A DNA stretch of 64,000 bases from Oligoflexia bacterium. Its GTDB lineage: Bacteria; Bdellovibrionota; UBA1018. Positions 59,039 through 64,000 of the stretch are shown here, one piece after another. Every line of letters starts with the position of its first letter. Position 1 is the first letter of the stretch. The stretch covers positions 1-64,000 of the forward strand of contig JACMNQ010000015.1 in the NCBI GenBank assembly GCA_014378465.1, given 5' to 3'. The position numbers and the translations under genes were made by a program. The notes beneath the pieces are model-generated. The model was not told the DNA's origin, ran no database searches, and saw nothing but the letters and a program-made list of their open reading frames with translations.

Positions 59039-60664
59039 ATGATGAAATACACAAAAACTGCAGCTGCCCTCTCACTGACTTCAATTCTGGGCACTCTCAT
59101 CACCGGATGCACTCAGCAGCTGCCGAAATCTTTCGCGCTGCAGCCTGCAACCGAAACTTTCGGCAGCAACAACCTCATCGATGTGAACACCAAGCTCGAC
59201 ATGCTCTGGGTGATCGACAACTCCGGCAGCATGGACGTTTCACAGGAACACCTTCGCGAAGGCTTCGCGACTTTTGCCGCGAGATACATGAAGCCCACCT
59301 GGGACATTCGCATCGCGGTCATCACGACTGACACCTACCTCGCCAACCCCGCGTTTGCCAATTACCTCAATTCCAACGTCGTGGGTTCAGGTTACAACTC
59401 CCCCTATATCAACGGAAACACGCAGACTTTTGGTTCCGCGACTGTCCCCGGTCGCACCTCTGCCTTCGTGAATCCGGCCGGTCCTGCCATCTTCAACAGC
59501 GGCAATCCCCGCCTCACCAACGGTCACACCTACCGGCAAGAACATCCGCAGTGGAATGCCAACTACGCCAAACTCGGTACGAGAAATCACGATGGTCCGC
59601 TGACGACTCTTTGCTGGGAAGGCGAAGACTACTTTCTGAAGAGCAAATCCAAGTGCTGGATCCGCGATGCAGCAGGCGCCAACACTGGTCCCTCTCACTG
59701 TGCAGCCCCCTCTGCCAGCGAAGACAGCATGAGCCAATGCGTGAACACTCTGATGAATGACACGGTTCACTCAGGTAAATCCATCATTTCAACGCTCCCG
59801 CCGGCAGGGACCCCTGCGGATGCAGCCTGGACTGCACAGCTGACCCAGGACTTCCTGACCAACCTGAGTACCGGCAGCACCGGCAGTGGACGTGAACGCG
59901 GCCTGGCTTCCGTGATGCAATTCATCACGGACAACGAAGCGGCTGGTTCCACGACCAAATTCTTCAGACCTGGAGCGCTTCGCACGATCGTTTTCGTGTC
60001 CGATGAAGACGACCAGAGCATGATCATCCCATCCACTCTTCCCGGTGGCTTTGACCCGAGCACCTACTTCGTCTCCTGTCCCTCGAAGACGGTGGACGGA
60101 TACACCTACACGGTACAGGGCGCCTGTCCCGATCCGACCAAGCTCATCCCGACCGCCACCTACAAGGCCCAGCTCGACAGTTTCTTTCAGTCACTCGACG
60201 GCAGCACTTCCAATCCCAACTACTTCACGGTGCCGATCGTTCTCATGGGCGGCCAGGCCATCTCGGACATCCACGCTCAGAGGAGAACCGAGTCCAATTA
60301 CATCGGTGAAGGGAATGGGTCCGTGATTTCGGACCGCGGTGACCGCTACATCGAGTTCGCCAATCTCGTCGGCAACGGTTCAGTCGCGATGGAATTCGCC
60401 AGCACCGACTACTCCCCGATCCTCGACGCCGTCGGCCGCGTGATCGTGCAGAAGAAAGCCGTGTTTCAACTTCAGCGCGCTCCCGCCAGTTCCGAAGAAA
60501 TGCGAGTTCAGGTCCTTCATGCGGATGGAACTGCCACCCTCATCACTTCCGCGAATTACTCGGTATCAGGAAAGACTCTGACCATCACCAATGATGACAT
60601 CATCCTCGCGCTCTCGGCGACGGACAAGATCAGCATCGCCTATCAGCCCCGTTCCGTTAACTGA
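59039..60664 (+). CDS. Secreted von Willebrand A-domain lipoprotein
   Basis: 541 residues from the ATG at 59039, which has GAGGG 7 nt upstream; an ATG at 59015 is in frame. The lipoprotein signal ends at LITGC. A von Willebrand A domain starts near residue 50 with the MIDAS motif VIDNSGSMD (D-x-S-x-S). It also has RIAVITTDTY and IVFVSDEDDQS, and a long serine/glycine/asparagine-rich insert with four to six cysteines. The last ~80 residues form a beta-sandwich. Such proteins bind metal-dependent ligands on the cell surface or in the periplasm. The ligand is unknown. It is a single-gene unit with a near-consensus promoter. Confidence 0.88.
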   Translation: MMKYTKTAAALSLTSILGTLITGCTQQLPKSFALQPATETFGSNNLIDVNTKLDMLWVIDNSGSMDVSQEHLREGFATFAARYMKPTWDIRIAVITTDTYLANPAFANYLNSNVVGSGYNSPYINGNTQTFGSATVPGRTSAFVNPAGPAIFNSGNPRLTNGHTYRQEHPQWNANYAKLGTRNHDGPLTTLCWEGEDYFLKSKSKCWIRDAAGANTGPSHCAAPSASEDSMSQCVNTLMNDTVHSGKSIISTLPPAGTPADAAWTAQLTQDFLTNLSTGSTGSGRERGLASVMQFITDNEAAGSTTKFFRPGALRTIVFVSDEDDQSMIIPSTLPGGFDPSTYFVSCPSKTVDGYTYTVQGACPDPTKLIPTATYKAQLDSFFQSLDGSTSNPNYFTVPIVLMGGQAISDIHAQRRTESNYIGEGNGSVISDRGDRYIEFANLVGNGSVAMEFASTDYSPILDAVGRVIVQKKAVFQLQRAPASSEEMRVQVLHADGTATLITSANYSVSGKTLTITNDDIILALSATDKISIAYQPRSVN

Positions 60665-60689
60665 GCGGTTGAAAACTCTCTGAAACAGG

Positions 60690-60720
60690 GCCTGAGCTTC
60701 TTCGGAAGCCAGGCTCTTTT
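60690..60720 (+). terminator. Intrinsic terminator with UUCG loop
   Basis: GCCTG-A-GCTTC (60690-60700) pairs with GAAGC-CAGGC (60705-60714) around a TTCG tetraloop, followed by TCTTTT. It lies 25 bp after the stop of the vWA lipoprotein gene. Confidence 0.9.
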
Positions 60721-60748
60721 CGTCTCCACCGCCTCTTCTCACACCCTG

Positions 60749-61255
60749 TCAGCGAGCTTTGAGACAGTCCGCGTAGATCACGTGATGGTGCCTGACAGCC
60801 TTGAAACCCAATTTGGAAATCAGCTTCTCCTGCGCCACTTCGATGGACTCATCGTGAAATTCAAAGATCGTCCCGCACTTCAGGCAGACGATGTGGTCAT
60901 GATGAGCGCCTTCACCCAACTCATAGACCGAAAGCTTATCCTGGTCGGCAAGAGACTCCTGCAGAATCCCGGCGGCCACGAAGAGCGGAATCGAACGGTA
61001 GACCGTGGCTGATCCAATGCTCGGAAATTTTTCCTGAACCTTCTTCAGCAACTCAGGCAAAGTGAAATGACGATCGAAATCGACGATCTGCTGCAGAATG
61101 TCCTCGCGCGAGCGACTGTGATTGAGGTCCTGCTCCCGAATATGTTCCGCGAGTTTTCCCGCCCAGTGACTGGTTGCTTTCTTCCTTTGGGCTGCGTTCG
61201 CCGCCCCTGAAGTCTGCGTATCCGGTGCCTGACGTCCGCACGAAAGAACTTTCAT
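60749..61255 (-). CDS. Fur-family metal-dependent transcriptional regulator
   Basis: 168 residues from the ATG at 61255, which overlaps the previous stop (ATGA). A winged-helix N-domain (about 40-110: HSRSREDILQQIVDFDRHFT, then SIGSATVYRSIPLFVAAGIL) precedes the metal-binding dimer domain with HHDHIVCLKCGTIFEFHDE and HHHVIYADC. The first CxxC of the structural zinc site is present, while the second is reduced to one Cys near the end. Iron, zinc or peroxide sensing cannot be separated by eye. As last gene of the flavin operon it may regulate that operon. Confidence 0.93.
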   Translation of the reverse strand: MKVLSCGRQAPDTQTSGAANAAQRKKATSHWAGKLAEHIREQDLNHSRSREDILQQIVDFDRHFTLPELLKKVQEKFPSIGSATVYRSIPLFVAAGILQESLADQDKLSVYELGEGAHHDHIVCLKCGTIFEFHDESIEVAQEKLISKLGFKAVRHHHVIYADCLKAR

Positions 61256-61731
61256 AACCGGATCTTTCCCATTTTTCCGCCCATTTTCATGCCCATTTTC
61301 CTGAAGGTTAAGCCCGGCCTCGAAGAATGCCAATGATAAAGAAGAACGGGCAACAGGCTTGCGCCCAGAATCGGGTGAATTTTCGTCAGCACGGCGATCA
61401 GGTCCGGCTGGGCGACGTAAGCCAGGATGACGCCGGTCATTGCCAGACCCGCTATGATTCCGAAGAAGACCCAGCCCGTCACGCGGTGCTTTTTGATCTG
61501 AACCGCGAAACGCGCATGTTGGGACCAGACCATTCCAAGGACGAACAGAAAAGTGAAAGCGAGCAGAAGATGAACGGGACCAGCGACCTTTTCGGTGATT
61601 CCGGGTTGGGGTTCGCCAAACTCGCCCGGAGTGCGAAACCAGGTCTTCATGAGCCAGTAAAGAGAGCCCGCCAGGTACAACCCCGAAAAGGAATACCGCA
61701 GGACCTGCTTCAAGGGGCGGGAAACTTTCAT
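61252..61731 (-). CDS. Small four-helix membrane protein, cytochrome-b-like
   Basis: 159 residues with four predicted membrane helices (YSFSGLYLAGSLYWLM, VHLLLAFTFLFVLGMVW, GWVFFGIIAGLAMTGVILAY, ILGASLLPVLLYHWHS). Histidines lie at helix ends: PVHLLL, SQHARFAV, KKHRVTG, KIHPILG and YHWHS. Two pairs could bind haem b, as in DUF4405-type membrane cytochromes. A lysine/methionine-rich tail ends the protein. It overlaps apbE and the Fur gene by 4 bp each, so it belongs to the flavin operon, perhaps passing electrons from the quinone pool to the flavoprotein (inference). Confidence 0.75.
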   Translation of the reverse strand: MKVSRPLKQVLRYSFSGLYLAGSLYWLMKTWFRTPGEFGEPQPGITEKVAGPVHLLLAFTFLFVLGMVWSQHARFAVQIKKHRVTGWVFFGIIAGLAMTGVILAYVAQPDLIAVLTKIHPILGASLLPVLLYHWHSSRPGLTFRKMGMKMGGKMGKIRL

Positions 61732-62558
61732 GAAATGACCCGACTGGGAGTGCCGCTTGGGTCAAATTCAATCACCCGGAGAATGCCCCAGTCGTCGAAG
61801 GAGATATCCCGGACCTGGCCGAAGAGTGCAACTTTGGTCATGGCATCCGCTACCATGCAACTTTTGGCCTGTACAGTGACGCTCGAAGGCGTGCCCACTT
61901 TCAACTGATCGGACGGATAGCGGGCCAGACTCGAAGGTCCGGTCAATCGTGAACTGGTGGCCACGGCATGATCCTGGCCCTCAAGCGCATGAGGTCGCGG
62001 TACATCCCCCCCCGCAGTCGGAATGGCGAGTTCAACCGAATCCGTGAAAGAAGTTCGCAGATCTCCACCCGCGCTGACGCTGATTTCCGCCTCAGGCAAT
62101 TTTGTCCGCAAAAATTCAAAGGCCTGATCCACGATATGGCCTTTGGCGATTCCGCCGAGGTCCAGCAGGCAGGCGCCAAGACGTGTGAAACTTCCTGCAA
62201 GCAGTTGAAAGCACTGCAACTCGTGGTCGCACCTCGGCATCAGTCTGAAGCTGCGACGGGACTGCCTTTCCAGTTTCAATCCAGAATCAAGAACCGTCTG
62301 GAGCTCATTTGATAGGACGCATGGACTTCCCGATTGCGAACGATTCAACGCGGACAGTTCGCTTTGTGAATCAAATGCGCTGAAGATTCGCTCGAGTCGC
62401 CGCACTTCCGAGAAGGCGATCGAAATCGCTTCATGAACGAAATCCGGGTTCAGGCGGTCCTGACCCCGGTCCAGGCGCGAAGAATCACGCACGCTGATTT
62501 CAATCCAGGTCCCGAGACCTGGCTGAAGTCGTTTAAGTGTGGGTACGGAGTACTTCAT
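61728..62558 (-). CDS. apbE: ApbE-like FAD:protein FMN transferase
   Basis: 276 residues. ApbE enzymes attach FMN from FAD to a Thr/Ser in a [S/T]GAT-type motif of exported proteins. Seen here are LLDLGGIAKGHIVDQAFEFL, SVSAGGDLRTS, VATSSRLTGP and the C-terminal MVADAMTKVALFG, all ApbE hallmarks with the Mg-binding Asp and Thr in ADAMTK. No signal peptide is obvious, so the domain may work in the cytosol or be exported in another way. It overlaps the FMN-binding protein gene by 26 bp; that protein is the probable substrate. Confidence 0.92.
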   Translation of the reverse strand: MKYSVPTLKRLQPGLGTWIEISVRDSSRLDRGQDRLNPDFVHEAISIAFSEVRRLERIFSAFDSQSELSALNRSQSGSPCVLSNELQTVLDSGLKLERQSRRSFRLMPRCDHELQCFQLLAGSFTRLGACLLDLGGIAKGHIVDQAFEFLRTKLPEAEISVSAGGDLRTSFTDSVELAIPTAGGDVPRPHALEGQDHAVATSSRLTGPSSLARYPSDQLKVGTPSSVTVQAKSCMVADAMTKVALFGQVRDISFDDWGILRVIEFDPSGTPSRVIS

Positions 62559-63084
62559 TCGTATGAACCAATCGCTTCACTCCCGCGGTGACATGAGCGG
62601 ATGACAGAGTCGCGCCACTGATGTTCTTGATGTCAGAAGTTAGTTTCAGTTCTGACTTCGAATTCTTGCCCAGGAACTGCTTGCGCCACTCGGCGTTTCG
62701 AACCTGACTGCCGTAAGTTTCCCGGTACTCCAGAATTTCGATTCCCCTGACGCTGCCATCGGCATTCATTCCGACAGCAAAGGTGATGAATTCGTGTTTG
62801 CCCAGAACCTGATCCACGAAAACAATTTCGCCTTTCGGACCGACGAAGGTCAGAAGTTTTGGGTTTTTGATCGTGTCTCCGAGAGAAGCTTCAATCTTCT
62901 TGATCTGTTCAGGGGTAAGAACCACTTCCTTGCGCGTCATCACGACGGTGGGAAAAATCAGCTGCGCGGCCTGCTCGGCCGAGAGAAAAACCTCGGCTCG
63001 CGCCACATGCGGAACCGGCACCAGGGCTCCGATGCCCATGGCAAAACTTCCCCACGACATCCACTGCTTCCTGCTGACTGTCAT
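62533..63084 (-). CDS. Exported FMN-binding domain protein (flavinylation substrate)
   Basis: 183 residues from the ATG at 63084, with AAGGAG about 9 nt upstream. The signal peptide ends VPHVARA. The FMN-bind domain (about 75-180) shows FAVGMNADGSVRGIEILEYR, ETYGSQV and the flavinylation motif ISGATLSS, in which the Thr is the usual FMN attachment point (as in RnfG/NqrC). Together with the neighbouring apbE it forms a substrate-enzyme pair. Likely a periplasmic electron carrier. Confidence 0.92.
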   Translation of the reverse strand: MTVSRKQWMSWGSFAMGIGALVPVPHVARAEVFLSAEQAAQLIFPTVVMTRKEVVLTPEQIKKIEASLGDTIKNPKLLTFVGPKGEIVFVDQVLGKHEFITFAVGMNADGSVRGIEILEYRETYGSQVRNAEWRKQFLGKNSKSELKLTSDIKNISGATLSSAHVTAGVKRLVHTNEVLRTHT

Positions 63085-63146
63085 CAAACTGTACTCCTTG
63101 CCTGATCTTTGAAATCCACATCCACTTCATTTGAGAAGAAAAACCC

Positions 63147-64000
63147 TCAAAAAGGAAAACTGAATTTTGCCGTGGTCTCATAACGCTCATGCGAGCGCAG
63201 AAAGAGATGACTGCCGATGAACGTTCCATTGTCGTCCGTTCCGTTGGGATTGCCGGAGAACTGGGCGAGCAGGCCGAGAGTGGCCCAGAAATTCGCCGCA
63301 CCGTAGTGGATCGCGGGTCCTGCCCAGAAAACTGAATGTTCGTGGTGCTTGAAGTCGCCCAGCTCATTGTGGTTTCGGAGTTCAAGACCGGCATACCAGT
63401 TGGCGGCGAAACGGTAACTGGCGCCGATCTCGTTGTTGAAATCGAGTTCACCTCTCCAGGTCTCCTGGCCATCAAAACGCACGAATTCGATTTCAGCGAC
63501 CGCGTTATAGGCAACGATGAGCTGATCATCAAAAAAATTCTTCTGCAGCAGCAGTCGATATTCCGTTTCCAGCGTTTTGTCGTATTTCAAGCCATTGTGC
63601 AGATCGTGAAAGTCATAGGAAGGTTCAAAGTAAAAAGCGATGCCGATGGGGTCCATGACCGGACTCCAGACCCGGTAGACGAACTCGAGTGAGATGCTCT
63701 GAAGAAAGGTATTATGCCGGGTGAAGCCGGTGGCGCCATTCACATCATCATCGTCGGGTGCCCCATCCGCACTGATGTGTCCGGTGTTGATGTAGAGAGC
63801 TCCTTGAAAGTTGTCGGTGATGCCATATTCAAATTCGGTTTTGAAATCGAAAGCTGAGTAGTGACCGAAACTTCTGCCGGATCGATTTCGCACGGCCTGC
63901 TCGAGCTCCCAGTGCTTCGCGGGCACGGTCTCAGACGTGTAGACACGACTGAAGAGCCCCTCCCCTGCCCAGGCTGGGGTAGCCACGGGAATCAGGGAAG
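63147..64000 (-). CDS. Outer-membrane beta-barrel protein (partial, runs off window)
   Basis: At least 284 residues; the start lies beyond base 64000. The frame just before VATPAWAGEG continues upstream as SLIP, the end of a signal peptide cut after AWA. The mature protein is a run of alternating strands with GRSFGHYSAFDFKTEFEYGI, FQGALYINTGHIS and a terminal KFSFPF, an outer-membrane aromatic beta-signal. Family not identified with confidence. It is the first visible gene of the FMN-binding/ApbE/membrane/Fur operon, 62 bp upstream of the FMN-binding gene. Confidence 0.85.
   Translation of the reverse strand, partial: SLIPVATPAWAGEGLFSRVYTSETVPAKHWELEQAVRNRSGRSFGHYSAFDFKTEFEYGITDNFQGALYINTGHISADGAPDDDDVNGATGFTRHNTFLQSISLEFVYRVWSPVMDPIGIAFYFEPSYDFHDLHNGLKYDKTLETEYRLLLQKNFFDDQLIVAYNAVAEIEFVRFDGQETWRGELDFNNEIGASYRFAANWYAGLELRNHNELGDFKHHEHSVFWAGPAIHYGAANFWATLGLLAQFSGNPNGTDDNGTFIGSHLFLRSHERYETTAKFSFPF

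Noticed and set aside
1-64000. tRNA, rRNA, CRISPR, insertion sequences, prophage
   Set aside because: No tRNA T-loop/acceptor pattern, no rRNA, no regularly spaced repeats, no transposase, integrase or phage structural gene was recognised on reading both strands; a tRNAscan or minced run would settle it.

Overview
The window is a gene-dense stretch of a Gram-negative chromosome with roughly 55% GC. There are no rRNA or tRNA genes, insertion sequences, prophage genes or CRISPR arrays that I can see. Evidence for a diderm cell includes outer-membrane beta-barrels, lipoproteins with lipoboxes, Znu and Pot ABC systems and a periplasmic tail-specific protease. Glutaminyl-tRNA synthetase, many unrecognised secreted proteins, a transglutaminase-elicitor-like protein, AarF/UbiB-like kinases and class I ribonucleotide reductase suggest a proteobacterium-like organism, possibly Bdellovibrionota/Oligoflexia. 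That placement is inference from gene content only.

Layout. 0.3-8.4 kb: two unrecognised secreted proteins, an NtrC-type sigma-54 activator flanked by two receiver-only response regulators, an exported phospholipase-D-like protein and a small beta-barrel. 8.4-16.7 kb: an ABC1/UbiB-like kinase with a signal peptide, a di-haem c-type cytochrome, a cytoplasmic ABC1/UbiB kinase, a tandem universal stress protein and a secreted beta-propeller-like protein. 16.7-22.7 kb: galT, a metal-site-less M24 protein and galK in one overlapping operon, with PEP carboxylase upstream. 23-26 kb: a radical-SAM protein coupled to a DUF4130-UdgX (covalent-trapping uracil-DNA glycosylase) fusion. 26.7-30.9 kb: a cobalamin riboswitch in front of nrdA and nrdB, the B12-independent class Ia ribonucleotide reductase. 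31-37 kb: a broken gene, a DUF2007/zinc-ribbon remnant, RecQ with a Mut7-C protein, an SDR enzyme and a BrkB/YihY membrane protein. 37.4-43.5 kb: a C-terminal processing protease and potABCD. 43.5-50 kb: a DUF488 protein, a SPASM radical-SAM protein, an esterase, and a zinc-type uptake operon (small His/Cys protein, porin, znuA, znuC, znuB). 50-55.5 kb: a lipoprotein with a copper-less cupredoxin domain, a DUF4442 protein, ung, a renalase-like flavoprotein and glnS. 55.9-60.7 kb: secreted proteins, including a transglutaminase-elicitor-like protein and a von Willebrand A lipoprotein, each with a recognisable sigma-70 promoter. 60.7-64 kb: an operon for an extracytoplasmic flavin electron-transfer module (outer-membrane protein, FMN-binding protein, ApbE, small His-rich membrane protein) ending in a Fur-family regulator.

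The most rewarding items are: the cobalamin riboswitch on a B12-independent reductase, which predicts a second, B12-dependent reductase elsewhere; the dead M24 protein embedded in the galactose operon; the exported ABC1 kinase beside a di-haem cytochrome; the flavinylation operon with its own Fur; and the cupredoxin domain that has kept its fold signature but lost three of four copper ligands. Start codons were chosen from Shine-Dalgarno fit and signal peptides, and alternatives are noted where they matter.
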